NCBI GenBank assembly: GCA_963765585.1 | Contig: CAVXXB010000001.1 | Location: 434,001 to 498,000, forward strand | Direction: 5' to 3' | Source: CAVXXB01 sp963765585 | GTDB taxonomy: Bacteria > Calditrichota > Calditrichia > JAJRVZ01 | DNA length: 64,000 bases | Part shown: positions 15,419 through 25,076 of the stretch, in pieces | Position numbering within the stretch: the stretch's first letter is position 1 | How the letters are laid out: each line of letters begins with the position of its first letter | The notes under the pieces: generated by a model | Told to the model about the DNA's origin: nothing | The model's input: the letters and a program-made list of their open reading frames with translations, nothing else | Databases searched by the model: none | Position numbers and translations under genes: made by a program

Positions 15419-15991
15419 TTAGCATTTGCCGCAGATGAATTGATTTCCCGGAAAATTAGGCCGCTTATAAGGTCCGTGTCGTGTCATCCTGGCAATTACA
15501 AGCAGGTTGGTATCCAGATTAGTCACATTCACTTTTAATACAAGAGAATCGGCAAAATCTTCTGATATTTCATCGGGGTCTATAGTAGTTGTTATATCGA
15601 GAAGTTTTTTTAAATGAATAGTCTCCTTGATCATGCCATCACTATTTATATCATATTTGTTAAACTGAAATACGCCGTCAACCACCAGCACATTTGAGTA
15701 TTGAATTTTATAATTGCCCACATAGTAATATAGTCGCAGATCATTATTGTATCCCCTCAGGTCATCGGTACGGGGTAATTCGATTCTAAATTCACCTACT
15801 GCATTTGTGGTGGTAGAAATATTTAATTTTTCCAGCCAAACATAAATATTCGTTGGCGGTTCGCCGGGCTCCAGCAGGACTTTTCCTCTGAGGATATGTG
15901 TATCACGGGCTTCACCATCATCAAATAAAGGATTGTTTGTGCATGAAACCAGAAAGGAAATTAGTAAAAAAAATGCGGACAATTTTTTCAT
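15419..15991 (-). CDS. Lipoprotein paired with a TonB-dependent receptor, N-terminal part (frameshifted)
   Basis: A lipoprotein signal (LLISFLVSC, Cys17) is followed by a carboxypeptidase-regulatory-like domain (ILRGKVLLEPGEPPTNIYVW, then NAVGEFRIELP). The gene starts 12 bp after the stop of the TonB-dependent receptor on the same strand, so the two are probably one operon. It may be a surface lipoprotein that works with the receptor, as SusD-type partners do, although it shows no SusD similarity I can see. A likely frameshift near 15452 separates the last 80 residues. The combined product would be about 274 residues. Confidence 0.75.
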   Translation of the reverse strand: MKKLSAFFLLISFLVSCTNNPLFDDGEARDTHILRGKVLLEPGEPPTNIYVWLEKLNISTTTNAVGEFRIELPRTDDLRGYNNDLRLYYYVGNYKIQYSNVLVVDGVFQFNKYDINSDGMIKETIHLKKLLDITTTIDPDEISEDFADSLVLKVNVTNLDTNLLVIARMTRHGPYKRPNFPGNQFICGKC

Positions 15992-16003
15992 TCAAAATTC
16001 CGT

Positions 16004-18250
16004 TTAATATTCAAAACCGAGAGAAAGATAAAAACGCCGATCCCGTATTGCAACCCCGGCTAAATCAAACTCTGTATTCAGGATGTTTCTAACTGTAAAA
16101 TTGGCAAATAGTTTCACGCGCCAGACCTCAAAAGTTTTGCCAAAATGAATATCCATGTTCTGGTATTCAGGCAGAACCAGCCCTTGTCGCGAGGATTCCG
16201 GATTGTCGTTATCTATAATTAATCCCACTTGCTCTCCCTCACGAAACCAATGCAATTGAAAACTATAGCCGGCATGATCTATAAACAGGTTGGCAATATA
16301 TTTAAAATCGTATTTAAAGGGAAATGCCGCCGGATCTGAAACAGTGTAGTCTGACAGGGCAAATTCAAACGTTACTTTTTTATGTAAAAAATATCCGGCC
16401 ACCCGCGCTTCATATCCATATATATCGGCGATGGGAACATTTTCGTAGAATGAAACAGGAATTCCGGGTTTTGTATAGGTTATGAATTTGTTTTCATAAT
16501 AATTCTGAAAATAGGTGCCGGATAACATCCATCCATCCATTTTATCCGGATTGGCAAACTCCCGTTTCAATTCTAATCCGACTTCAAGGCTCCGGTTTTT
16601 TTCAGGATTTAGGTTGGTATTCACACCGGGTGTATTTGGATCAGAAATACCCGGTACGCTAAGTTGCTGGAACAGCGTCGGAAATTTAATATTCGTGCCA
16701 TAGTTCAGGAAAGTTGTGAATTCTGAAATTTCATGATTGCCATTCAGGTTTGCAGAAAATTTAACCGTAGAATGGTTCCAGTTATTATTGGCAATATCTT
16801 CATTGCTAAATTCAGGATTCCGGTAAACGATTTCTTCGGGAACATTTGAAACATCATCATACCGATAACTGACATCCAGCTGGGCGGTTTGTAAAACATC
16901 GGAATACGTCGGTGTATTGATTTTCAGAATTGACACAAAACCATGCCGCTTTTGTCTGAAAATTCCGGATTCCACACCAATTTGTGGTCTTGCTTCATCT
17001 ATTTTATCCAGATAATTGAGAGAGGCATTTTCGTATTGATATGCGGCCAAAAGACCGATGGTACCAAAATCAAAAGATTTCTCAAGATTCATGTATGAGC
17101 GATCATTATTAAATACTCGTTGATGAAACGCTTCGCCGATATTCAGATTCTCTTCCTTATCCATGTATTGCTTTGAAAATACCAGATTAAGATCGTGAAT
17201 CATGGCAATATCACCCTGAAACCGGCCGGATAATACACGGTTCCTGTTGTTGATGGATTCATTATATCGATAATCAGTGAATGCCGTTTGAGAATTAATA
17301 TAGGATGCAGATAACTGATCGGTCAGTTGATTTTCCGGATCGTCAGAGAAGTTGTATACTATATTGCCAGTATGATACTGCAGCGTATTTTCCAGATGTG
17401 AGGCCCCTGACGCATCATCACTATATTTTCGTTGGTTAGCGCCCTTCTTAAGATTATAGGACAGATTCAACCGATCAAAAAAGTTATAATTTAGCTGCAG
17501 ATTAAAATCGCCCGAATTATATGATCCAAACCGCTGCATGAACCTAACAATGTAATTTCTGTGTGTTTTTGGGATAAAATTTACCACACCGGAAAAGGCT
17601 TCGGACCCATAAAGTGCGGTATTGCTGCCCCTGATTATCTGGACCTGGCGAACGTCTTCAAGATTTATCAATGATAGATCGAACCGGTTATCATACACAT
17701 CATTCATTTTGATACCGTTGTATAGAATAATCACATCTTCGCTGTTTCCGGCACGAATAGAAATATTTTTTTCACCGCTAATATTTTCATCAATCTGGAC
17801 ACTGTTCTCTGTTTTAAGCAGATCACCAGCATCCACATAGCCCTGAACTTCAAATCTTTTCGCCTCAACAATGGCAATCGATTGCGGCAGATCCTTGGCT
17901 ATATCCGGCTGTTCTCTCAATGCTTCAACGGTGATGCTCGGAAATTGAATAATGCGTGGCTGCATATAGTAATCGGTCGTTTCCAGCGCATCAACCAGTT
18001 CAACAAACAGGGTGTCAAAACCAATATGTTCAAAAATTAATAAAGTCTCGTCGGTAGGATCTTGTATGGTGAGTTTAAAACGACCATCGGACCGGGAACT
18101 CGTACCCCCGGGATGATCCTGAATATATATATTCACCCGCGGAATTTCCATATACGTATTGGCATCCCGGACCCTGCCTTCAATTTCAACTTCGCGGGCA
18201 ACACCGGACTGAAGGATAACCAATATAATAACAAAAATTAGATATCGCAT
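16004..18250 (-). CDS. TonB-dependent outer-membrane receptor
   Basis: A signal peptide (about 1-18) precedes a carboxypeptidase-regulatory domain (VEIEGRVRDANTYMEIPRVN), a plug (RAGNSEDVIILYNGIKMND, QVQIIRGSNTALYGSEAFSG) and a barrel of about 500 residues ending in FYLSLGFEY with a C-terminal aromatic. Such receptors import large or scarce nutrients using energy from TonB-ExbBD. The substrate is not evident. A lipoprotein gene follows closely on the same strand. About 748 residues is normal length, and the frame is intact. Confidence 0.93.
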   Translation of the reverse strand: MRYLIFVIILVILQSGVAREVEIEGRVRDANTYMEIPRVNIYIQDHPGGTSSRSDGRFKLTIQDPTDETLLIFEHIGFDTLFVELVDALETTDYYMQPRIIQFPSITVEALREQPDIAKDLPQSIAIVEAKRFEVQGYVDAGDLLKTENSVQIDENISGEKNISIRAGNSEDVIILYNGIKMNDVYDNRFDLSLINLEDVRQVQIIRGSNTALYGSEAFSGVVNFIPKTHRNYIVRFMQRFGSYNSGDFNLQLNYNFFDRLNLSYNLKKGANQRKYSDDASGASHLENTLQYHTGNIVYNFSDDPENQLTDQLSASYINSQTAFTDYRYNESINNRNRVLSGRFQGDIAMIHDLNLVFSKQYMDKEENLNIGEAFHQRVFNNDRSYMNLEKSFDFGTIGLLAAYQYENASLNYLDKIDEARPQIGVESGIFRQKRHGFVSILKINTPTYSDVLQTAQLDVSYRYDDVSNVPEEIVYRNPEFSNEDIANNNWNHSTVKFSANLNGNHEISEFTTFLNYGTNIKFPTLFQQLSVPGISDPNTPGVNTNLNPEKNRSLEVGLELKREFANPDKMDGWMLSGTYFQNYYENKFITYTKPGIPVSFYENVPIADIYGYEARVAGYFLHKKVTFEFALSDYTVSDPAAFPFKYDFKYIANLFIDHAGYSFQLHWFREGEQVGLIIDNDNPESSRQGLVLPEYQNMDIHFGKTFEVWRVKLFANFTVRNILNTEFDLAGVAIRDRRFYLSLGFEY

Positions 18251-18419
18251 ATTATGACCACTTATCGTTCAATGGTAATAAAACTCGGGTGTGTTCAGTA
18301 TCAAGCGATGTTACAAAATCAATAACGTGAAACGGATTGATATGTTTCTTATAATCTATATAAAAAAAATGTGTACACCTAATTCTGATATAAAAAATAT
18401 GGGATTATAATTCATTTCT

Positions 18420-18553
18420 CGCAGAGACGCGGAGACGCAGAGATTATAAGATTGAAATTGGTAATTAGTAATTGGTAACGGCCTATCGCCAATTGCCAAC
18501 GGCCAACTTTTAATATCTAATCTTTATTCTTATTCTCTACGTCTCCGCGAGAA
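18420..18553. repeat. Fold-back element, octamer arms
   Basis: The inverted arms of about 20-24 bp are built from CGCAGAGA-type octamers; the loop of about 90 bp holds the heptamer array at 18460-18508. Confidence 0.75.
18460..18508. repeat. 7-bp-phased repeat array
   Basis: Seven heptamers in register: GGTAATT, AGTAATT, GGTAACG, GCCTATC, GCCAATT, GCCAACG, GCCAACT. Confidence 0.85.
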
Positions 18554-18566
18554 ACAAGCTGGTTAT

Positions 18567-20507
18567 TTAGTTTGATATCCTGATTTGGAGACCGAATTCC
18601 TGCTTTTTATCGGAGTCAATCATATCCCATCCATTGCCGATTGAATCAGCACCATCATATTTTAAATGCCGGTATTTAAGTGATAACTGAATGAAAGATG
18701 CTAAATCCACTTTAAGAATGAGATACCAACGGATTCCGGAGTTGTAAAGTGCCGCCAGTGAGGAAGATCCGGCCAAAGCATGTTCCAGCTCATATGTCCG
18801 GCTGTCATAATCGTCCGACCGGAATGATGAAAAGCGGAATATGAGCTGAGCGGTTCTGTATAGATTTGCCCTGATTTCCTGAAAAAAGGAACTGCCCTTC
18901 AATGAGATATTACTTTCGTTGGAAGGGAGATAAGTAATACTAAACCGGGTTCGTAGTTCAAGCCCGGTTCTCAACTTATGATCAAACTGTATCCGGTAAC
19001 GTTTTTTTATACCGGTGGTGAATTTGTGGGAATCGGTGATATACAGACTATTTTTTTGTTGTTGAAAACGGATAGAAATTAGTGTCGTGGCTTTCCATTT
19101 GTAGGAACATTGGGTGAAAATGGAACTCGATGAAGGGGGGAATGGTTCGAAATAGGATCGCCAAAGTTTTTTACATGAATTCCAATACACATCAATAGAA
19201 ATCTTGTTTGTAACCTTTCCTGATATTCCCAGGTAAAAGCCCTGTTCGCCGGATGGATACGCGGACTGATCACCAAAAATCCGGCCATGGGGGGATTGAA
19301 AACCGGTTGAAAGATGCCAGAACCGGGCACCAAACTTCCATTGATCAAGAGAAAAAAGACAGACAAAATGTGCTGAGATTTTTTTTATGCGATTTGTTGC
19401 AAATTCTGCAGAGATGTTCCATTCCTTGGAAGTAAATCTGTAAAATACTGAATATGAATTCAGGTTGCGGCCACTAAAGCCAAAAAAATTATTTCTGACA
19501 TCAAAACCGCTACTAAGCTTATGCTTTAAATTGATATCCGGATCATAGGTGGTATGCGTAAAGGCGGATCCAATTAAAAAATATTTAGAAACTGGTGCTT
19601 GTATGACACCGCCTAGCGTTTCTTCTGACAGAAGATCACGGGTTAATTTTTCAGAAACCGTACGATGTAAACCGGATAGGGCAAATCCGGTAATTTTTCC
19701 CGGAACGGCAACGGTTGCATCACGGTTAATCCTGGAATAAAATAGTGTGGCAGATAGATTGTCCGGAAGATCAAGCGTGGCGCATATGCCCATCAATCCG
19801 CTTGTTTCATTACTGCTAAGATAAGAGCGGCTGTAAAAATCACGGGTACGCAAAGCCGAACCTGCCGATGCGCTTTTTTGCTGCGAAAAGGGGGAAGATA
19901 ATACCAGGCCCTGCCCGGCATGCAGGATGAAATTTCCCAAAGTAAGCTTCAAGCGATTCTCCCATCCGTTCCAGGATAAAAAACCGGAAATATGGTCCCA
20001 ATGGTCAATTTCACCGGGATCCTTCTGAATCAGCATACCAGCGGAAACAGACTGCTTAATCGAAAATTGCAGTTTGGAATAGAGGTCATATTCCGGACCG
20101 GGATAAATGTTTTTTCTAATACCAAGTGATTTTTCTACCGGAAATCTGATCCGGGTTGTGAAATGCCATCTGAAGGGGGCCGTGTATTTTCCGGTGAAAA
20201 AAAATGGTCGGAATAAATGGTATGTTTCAGAACCAAGTAAATGTTTTACTGCACTTTTATTGATGTAGGGTTTGTTGTCATACAGGATTTGTATTTGTTT
20301 TGCGGATAAAAAGGGAAATATTTTAAGATCTGAGACGGTGGAGATCTGATTAAGGTCCAGCGGAGAATTCAGATACTCATCAAGCAGGGTTGCCGTATGA
20401 TTTTCATCTTCAATAAATTCATCGGGGAGTACATCCAAAGTGCTGTCGATTTGACCCGATACAGAAATGCCGGCAATCAAAATGAGCAGGCTGATTTTGT
20501 ATAACAT
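18567..20507 (-). CDS. Helix-hairpin-helix plus outer-membrane barrel-like protein
   Basis: The 646-residue protein has a signal peptide (about 1-18). An N-terminal region follows that resembles ComEA-type helix-hairpin-helix repeats (SPLDLNQISTVSDLKIFPFL, KPYINKSAVKHLLGS). The rest is long and rich in aromatic, alternating strands (SLGIRKNIYPGPEYDLYSKL and later), typical of a beta-barrel. Similar HhH-barrel proteins occur in FCB bacteria with no established function. A role in outer-membrane DNA handling would be speculation. The flanking gaps are repeat-filled, so it is probably a single-gene transcript. Confidence 0.65.
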   Translation of the reverse strand: MLYKISLLILIAGISVSGQIDSTLDVLPDEFIEDENHTATLLDEYLNSPLDLNQISTVSDLKIFPFLSAKQIQILYDNKPYINKSAVKHLLGSETYHLFRPFFFTGKYTAPFRWHFTTRIRFPVEKSLGIRKNIYPGPEYDLYSKLQFSIKQSVSAGMLIQKDPGEIDHWDHISGFLSWNGWENRLKLTLGNFILHAGQGLVLSSPFSQQKSASAGSALRTRDFYSRSYLSSNETSGLMGICATLDLPDNLSATLFYSRINRDATVAVPGKITGFALSGLHRTVSEKLTRDLLSEETLGGVIQAPVSKYFLIGSAFTHTTYDPDINLKHKLSSGFDVRNNFFGFSGRNLNSYSVFYRFTSKEWNISAEFATNRIKKISAHFVCLFSLDQWKFGARFWHLSTGFQSPHGRIFGDQSAYPSGEQGFYLGISGKVTNKISIDVYWNSCKKLWRSYFEPFPPSSSSIFTQCSYKWKATTLISIRFQQQKNSLYITDSHKFTTGIKKRYRIQFDHKLRTGLELRTRFSITYLPSNESNISLKGSSFFQEIRANLYRTAQLIFRFSSFRSDDYDSRTYELEHALAGSSSLAALYNSGIRWYLILKVDLASFIQLSLKYRHLKYDGADSIGNGWDMIDSDKKQEFGLQIRISN

Positions 20508-20646
20508 TTAGAAATCCAGTCTTTATCAGAAAGGAGATGCAAATATTATACCTTATGGATTTTACCTATATTTTACCCATAAAACCGCACAAGTATGCGG
20601 AAACATGCTAAAGGAGTTAGAAGTGAGAGAATGGAGGTTAGAAATT

Positions 20647-20716
20647 GTAATTAGTAATTTGTAATTGGTAACTGCCTATTGCCTATTGCCTATATCGCCA
20701 ACGGCCAACTTCTAAT
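20647..20716. repeat. Ten-unit 7-bp-phased repeat array
   Basis: Heptamers in one register: GTAATTA, GTAATTT, GTAATTG, GTAACTG, CCTATTG, CCTATTG, CCTATAT, CGCCAAC, GGCCAAC, TTCTAAT. The phase stays at 7 bp while the unit drifts from AT-rich to GC-rich. Confidence 0.88.
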
Positions 20717-20752
20717 GGAGAGCCGAGACTCTGTGATTATGCATATTGTAGA

Positions 20753-22480
20753 TTATGAAATCGAGGAAACTATAGAGATTTGCTGTTTCAGATATGGGGT
20801 GCCGGAATCAATGCGCATTTTATAATCGGATTGATAATTAAAGCGCGGATGCGAATCAAGGTATTCTGTGATTACCTCAGGAAAGGCAAATTCATGTGGC
20901 GAATCATCCACATAATGATATTGAATTGGTGATAGCATGCCCAACCGGTCCCCCGGTTTGATTTTATTTAGAACCAAATCTATAGAATAAAATAGTTGAA
21001 CACATTGGTTGGTAAGGGATAAATATTCTTCACGAGAAAGAAAAGTACGGTAAAAATCGAGTTTATCACGCAGATATCTGTTTGCTCTAATTTTGTGCGC
21101 ATATTCATTACGGATATCAGCAGAAATTTCAGGTGAAGGATCCTTTAAAAATTTTGACTGATACAAATTCATGGCAATATTAATATAATTCCTTTCAATC
21201 CTTGAGTTTTTTGCATTATTTTCCGGTAATTTTATAAAAAAAGCCTGACGTCCGGTGGATGTGCGCGGTACATCAGTAATCTCCGGGATAATATTGCTCA
21301 GGCTTGGTCTAATACCAAATAGTTCACGGGTTTTTTGACAGATATACATTTCTGATAATAGCTTGTCCGCATTTTTTTCAATTAAGCTGGAAAACGGGAT
21401 AAGCGTTTTGTTTTGCAGCGCAATAAAAATGGTCTGGAGCAAATTGAAAGAGAGGAACAAGTTTATTGATTTGTCATGGGTGATGTATTCATGATCAATC
21501 AGGAACCTTGCGGCAATAATATTGCGAAATAATTTTAAATGCCGTTTGTATGATTTTATATCACCATGTTCAACAAGGATTTTTGACTCAAATAATTTAA
21601 ATGCATGATCAATATCAGATTGAAACAGATGGGATTGCCGGTACCGGGGTTCATCAAGTAACTGGCCAAGCAGTCCGTTAAATTTATCAATGGCTGTTTG
21701 CAGTACCGGTATATCCAGGAGAATAAATTGTGTGCGCATCTGGGTTTCAATGGTCGCTAAATATGTATTTGCCACGCCCGAAACCGGGATTCCGGTAATA
21801 CTGGCATGTCTGAGCATATGTGATGACGTGGCTGAAAGATCTGTAAAATGAACACAATCCTGACTCAGAATATTGGTAATTGCGGCAGATAAACGCGAGG
21901 TATGCCTGTTTAGTGGATCCAGCGTATGGTGCGAATCATGCAAAGGATCGGGATGATTCTGGAATCCGCGGTGAAATATTATGTCAGGTTTGAGAAACAA
22001 TTTATCCGTTTTTTCAGGCGGATACTCGCCTGTTAAAATTGTGGAGATGGAGCAGTTAAATGCATTTAATGTTGGTACGATAAAAATATGCCAGTTATAG
22101 ACCTGAATTTGCTTGGAAATATTTGAACCGGCAAGATAACGAAGATATGTATCCTTGGGTTCATGTGATCGCTGGAACAATATAAACTCATCACATAAGG
22201 CCAGACATTTCACCATTTTTTCAATTGGCGGCATTGTGTCAATTATGGCCAGGTAGCCGTGAATTCCCGAGTCGGGCAATGAATGGGTGATGTGCTTTTG
22301 CAGGTAAATATCTTTTTCGATCAATTGCCGGATCTCGGCAAAGCGATTCAGCTCAAAAACGGTCTCAATTCTGTGCAGAGAGTTGAAATATCCTGAAAGC
22401 TCTTTATTAAACAGCCGATCAGCCGGAACGTAATTTATCGGTTCCGGGCAGAGTTTAAAAAACAAGTACTGTTTCGCCAT
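20753..22480 (-). CDS. Hypothetical protein, large, soluble, no recognised family
   Basis: The protein is about 576 residues when started at ATG 22480 (MAKQYLFFKLCPEP). The frame is open further upstream to 22591, but that extension begins inside a 7-bp-phased repeat array, so the internal ATG is preferred. There is no signal peptide or membrane helix. The sequence is rich in helix-forming segments, with local motifs such as LPDSGIHGYLAIIDTMPPIE and PDIIFHRGFQNHPDP that I cannot match to a family. It is flanked by repeats and not obviously in an operon. Function unknown. Confidence 0.7.
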   Translation of the reverse strand: MAKQYLFFKLCPEPINYVPADRLFNKELSGYFNSLHRIETVFELNRFAEIRQLIEKDIYLQKHITHSLPDSGIHGYLAIIDTMPPIEKMVKCLALCDEFILFQRSHEPKDTYLRYLAGSNISKQIQVYNWHIFIVPTLNAFNCSISTILTGEYPPEKTDKLFLKPDIIFHRGFQNHPDPLHDSHHTLDPLNRHTSRLSAAITNILSQDCVHFTDLSATSSHMLRHASITGIPVSGVANTYLATIETQMRTQFILLDIPVLQTAIDKFNGLLGQLLDEPRYRQSHLFQSDIDHAFKLFESKILVEHGDIKSYKRHLKLFRNIIAARFLIDHEYITHDKSINLFLSFNLLQTIFIALQNKTLIPFSSLIEKNADKLLSEMYICQKTRELFGIRPSLSNIIPEITDVPRTSTGRQAFFIKLPENNAKNSRIERNYINIAMNLYQSKFLKDPSPEISADIRNEYAHKIRANRYLRDKLDFYRTFLSREEYLSLTNQCVQLFYSIDLVLNKIKPGDRLGMLSPIQYHYVDDSPHEFAFPEVITEYLDSHPRFNYQSDYKMRIDSGTPYLKQQISIVSSIS

Positions 22481-22549
22481 AAGTTTATAAATTTTTACTA
22501 ATCTGGATAGTTCAACTCTCGCATAGAAGTCTACACCACAAAGATTTTC

Positions 22550-22612
22550 GATTAGAAATGAGAGATTAGAGATGAAATGTCCAAGGCCCAATTCTTAATT
22601 ACCAATCTTATA
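22550..22612. repeat. Nine-unit 7-bp-phased repeat array
   Basis: Heptamers in register: GATTAGA, AATGAGA, GATTAGA, GATGAAA, TGTCCAA, GGCCCAA, TTCTTAA, TTACCAA, TCTTATA. Confidence 0.8.
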
Positions 22613-22678
22613 ATCTGCGAAAGACATTTTTAAACGGATTGATCTAAATATAAAACGAAAGAAGATTTTATTAAAGGA

Positions 22679-23230
22679 TCATTTTCTTTTATTTATTTTT
22701 TTCCAGTCCTTTGCCAAAATTCCCATTACATAAAAATCGCAGTATTTGCTATTATGAAACATGGCCTGTCGTAATGTCCCTTCAATTTCAAATCCCACTT
22801 TTTGATATACTTTTATGGCACGCTGATTTCCGGTAAATACATGCAATTGCAGCCGGTTTAGATTCAAGGTATCAAATACATAATCGACCATCAACCGGGT
22901 AGCCTCCTGACCATATCCCTTTGACCAGTTTTCCGATTCTGCAACGGCGATGTAAAAAACAGCCATTCTTCCCACCCAGTCAATCCGGAACAAGGCGGTG
23001 TTTCCAACAGGCTTATCCGGATTGATTGTGCAAATGGTAAAAGGAATCGTGTTGGGATCCGCTTCCTGCTGCTTTATATTTTCCCGATGAACGGCAACTG
23101 AACTCGGTAACGCATAAAACAAATTTTCCCGCGGATCCGGATGATTTTGTGACAGCGAATAAATAACTTCGTCACCAGGTTCCGGGGCACGCAGATAAAT
23201 TTTATCGCCAATGAGGAAAGGATTGATCAT
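22679..23230 (-). CDS. GNAT acetyltransferase, RimJ/RimL type
   Basis: The 183-residue protein belongs to the GNAT fold. It starts INPFLIGDKIYLRAPEPGDE, contains the acetyl-CoA loop region around NWSKGYGQEATRLMVDYVFD, and has the typical NLNRLQLHVFTGNQRAIKVY, QKVGFEIEGTLRQAMF segment of the RimJ/RimL branch. These enzymes acetylate N-terminal amines of proteins or small molecules. ATG 23230 is chosen over 23263 because AAAGGAG lies 6 bases upstream. The exact substrate is unknown. Confidence 0.88.
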   Translation of the reverse strand: MINPFLIGDKIYLRAPEPGDEVIYSLSQNHPDPRENLFYALPSSVAVHRENIKQQEADPNTIPFTICTINPDKPVGNTALFRIDWVGRMAVFYIAVAESENWSKGYGQEATRLMVDYVFDTLNLNRLQLHVFTGNQRAIKVYQKVGFEIEGTLRQAMFHNSKYCDFYVMGILAKDWKKINKRK

Positions 23231-23308
23231 TCGTTTCTCCTTTATGTTCTTTTTGCCCGCCAAAAGGGCGGATCTTCGACTTGATCAAAAAGAACCATCC
23301 CGATTCTT

Positions 23309-23415
23309 ACCACGAAGAACACAGAGATCACTTAGAAAAACATTTTATATTAATTAATCAAAATAATATTATTTTGTTTCTCTTAAAACTTCGTGTGCTT
23401 CGTGCTCTTCGTGGT
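23309..23415. repeat. Fold-back element, ACCACGAAGAAC type
   Basis: ACCACGAAGAACACAGAG at 23309-23326 faces CTTCGTGTGCTTCGTGCTCTTCGTGGT at 23389-23415 as an imperfect inverted repeat with an AT-rich loop of about 60 bp. It relates to the octamer elements at 43678 and 44727. Confidence 0.75.
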
Positions 23416-23518
23416 ATTAGCTTTTAAATGCCCAAATGTGAACAGTCGATGTCGTCGTTAACCAAATGTGGGCACCAGATCCTTCGTGTTAATAAATGAA
23501 TATCCTAATATTAGAGGT

Positions 23519-24133
23519 TTATCTTGCCATTAATTCCGAAAACTCAGCAATATCTTCAATTTTTTCCAGATTCCAGATGAGATCGGCTATTTTGTCACGT
23601 TTCTCCTGTCCGGTTTCAGGCAGAACCATAGAATCAAATTTTGCATTAAGTGTGTCATCGTCAATCGGATCACGATAATCACCTAATGGATAATCAACTT
23701 CAATTTCAAATTTTTGATTGCTTGTAGTCGTGATTTCAAGACCGGCTTTTTTTAGTTCAGGAAATGTCTTTTCATAATCCGGATCAGCCACAACTTTTAT
23801 TTTATTGAGATATGAACGAATTTCAGGATCCATGATATGTTCTTCTGTAAAAGAGCCCGGGGTTACGGTTCCATCCACAATAGTCGCGGCGATACAGTAT
23901 GGCAGACTATGATCGGCTGTTTCGCGCGTGCGCGGGTCATATTTTGTCGGATCTGATAAGATATCAGCTGCCCGGGCAACGGTCCGGATTTTGACTTCGG
24001 CCACATCTTTTTTATCGATCTGATTCTGTTTCATGACCTTGATTACGGCCGATATGGGAGAATGTGTTAAGGCCTCGGTGGGAAAAGCCTTCATGGAGCA
24101 ACGGCTAATACGAAATGTTTCTCCCAAGTCCAT
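23519..24133 (-). CDS. MmgE/PrpD family protein, C-terminal part (frameshifted)
   Basis: This is the second domain of a MmgE/PrpD protein, with SRCSMKAFPTEALTHSPISA, VAEVKIRTV, DHSLPYCIAATIVDGTV and DDTLNAKFDSMV. The family includes 2-methylcitrate dehydratase, which also dehydrates citrate, and cis-aconitate decarboxylase. It is separated from the first domain by an extra G in the GGG at about 24121-24124; removing it gives LTDGLGETFRISR. It is the last gene of the leftward tricarboxylate cluster. Confidence 0.9.
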   Translation of the reverse strand: MDLGETFRISRCSMKAFPTEALTHSPISAVIKVMKQNQIDKKDVAEVKIRTVARAADILSDPTKYDPRTRETADHSLPYCIAATIVDGTVTPGSFTEEHIMDPEIRSYLNKIKVVADPDYEKTFPELKKAGLEITTTSNQKFEIEVDYPLGDYRDPIDDDTLNAKFDSMVLPETGQEKRDKIADLIWNLEKIEDIAEFSELMAR

Positions 24134-24887
24134 CCGTCAGGATGTTAAGGTCAAAACGTCCGCCAAAAGTATCTAATAATCCTTCTTTACCATCAATTAC
24201 ATGTGCCGGTCCCTCGTACCCTTTTTGCGCCAGAAGTGCAGAAAGTACACCGGCCTGGGTGGCCATGGGATCCACTGTGTTTTTCATCATGGTCAAATTG
24301 CCGGCGGTTACCACACCGGTGGTATAATTATGGCTGGCGGAAATACCGATTGCATGTACCATCTGGGCTTCGGTAAGGCCCAGTATTTTTCCGGCGACCA
24401 ATGGAGATGCGAATTGTGTCAGGGTGGCATGATGCCATTTTCTTTCACGAATTCCGGGAATAGCAAATTCACACAGCCGCTGTTCCCATTCATAGGCCAG
24501 AACAATAGCGACAATCAGGTCTTTACCACTCTTGTGCAGCACTTCGGCCGGTGATAATGCCGCCGGAATAATATCACTGGGATGAGAAGGATCCTGCTCC
24601 CAGTAAATATCATTATAATCGAGCGCGCGAATCATCAGACTGTTTATCAGGCTGGCATTCACCATGGGCAGCTTTTGACTTGAATTGAATACCGAGGCTT
24701 CCGGTTTGCCGCCCATATCATTATAAAGATCCAGCATAATTTCAACGTCTTCGGTTTTACTTCCACCATAGGCACAACCAACGGAATCAAACACGAAACG
24801 TTTTGTCATATTCACCACATCGGCCGGCAGATCCTCAAATTTTAACTCATTTGAAAACCGGGCCATTTTATATGTAATATTTTCCAT
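24105..24887 (-). CDS. MmgE/PrpD family protein, N-terminal part (frameshifted)
   Basis: This is the first, mainly helical domain of the MmgE/PrpD protein: RFVFDSVGCAYGGSKTEDVE, SLMIRALDYNDIYWEQDPSH, HHATLTQFASPLVAGKILGL and DPMATQAGVLSALLAQKG. The start at ATG 24887 is set by AGGAG eight bases upstream; the open frame extends to 24932 without a site. Together with the second part it makes about 460 residues, the usual length. The neighbours (isocitrate-type dehydrogenase, citrate-synthase-like lyase, CitF) make a citrate or methylcitrate dehydratase role more likely than decarboxylation, but this is inference. Confidence 0.9.
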   Translation of the reverse strand: MENITYKMARFSNELKFEDLPADVVNMTKRFVFDSVGCAYGGSKTEDVEIMLDLYNDMGGKPEASVFNSSQKLPMVNASLINSLMIRALDYNDIYWEQDPSHPSDIIPAALSPAEVLHKSGKDLIVAIVLAYEWEQRLCEFAIPGIRERKWHHATLTQFASPLVAGKILGLTEAQMVHAIGISASHNYTTGVVTAGNLTMMKNTVDPMATQAGVLSALLAQKGYEGPAHVIDGKEGLLDTFGGRFDLNILTDGLGRNISY

Positions 24888-25013
24888 CAAAATCTCCTGT
24901 TTTACCGCGAGCTGAATATGTATTAACCACAAAGAACACAGAGTGGATAATTAGAAATGAATGAAGAGAAATTTCACTTTGTAGTTGACAAATAATCAAA
25001 GAAATCTACAAAT

Positions 25014-25055
25014 TAATCTCTAATCTCTAATCTCTAATCTCTAATCTCTAATCTT
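25014..25055. repeat. Exact heptamer tandem repeat (TAATCTC)6
   Basis: Five perfect TAATCTC units and a sixth, TAATCTT, in the gap between the dehydrogenase and MmgE/PrpD genes. It is the purest heptamer array in the window. Confidence 0.92.
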
Positions 25056-25076
25056 CTAATCTGTATTACCGGTTAT

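Larger units (their letters stand above)
18251..18566. other. Intergenic fold-back element around a heptamer array
   Basis: In this 316-bp gap the 8-bp-phased repeat at 18420-18443 (CGCAGAGA, CGCGGAGA, CGCAGAGA) has an inverted partner at 18534-18553 (CTCTACGTCTCCGCGAGAAA). Between them lies a 7-bp-phased array. The left part, 18251-18417, shows nothing I recognise and should contain the receptor promoter. Confidence 0.7.

Noticed and set aside
25014..25055. CRISPR-like array
   Set aside because: Units are 7 bp with no spacers and there are no cas genes; it is a simple tandem repeat.
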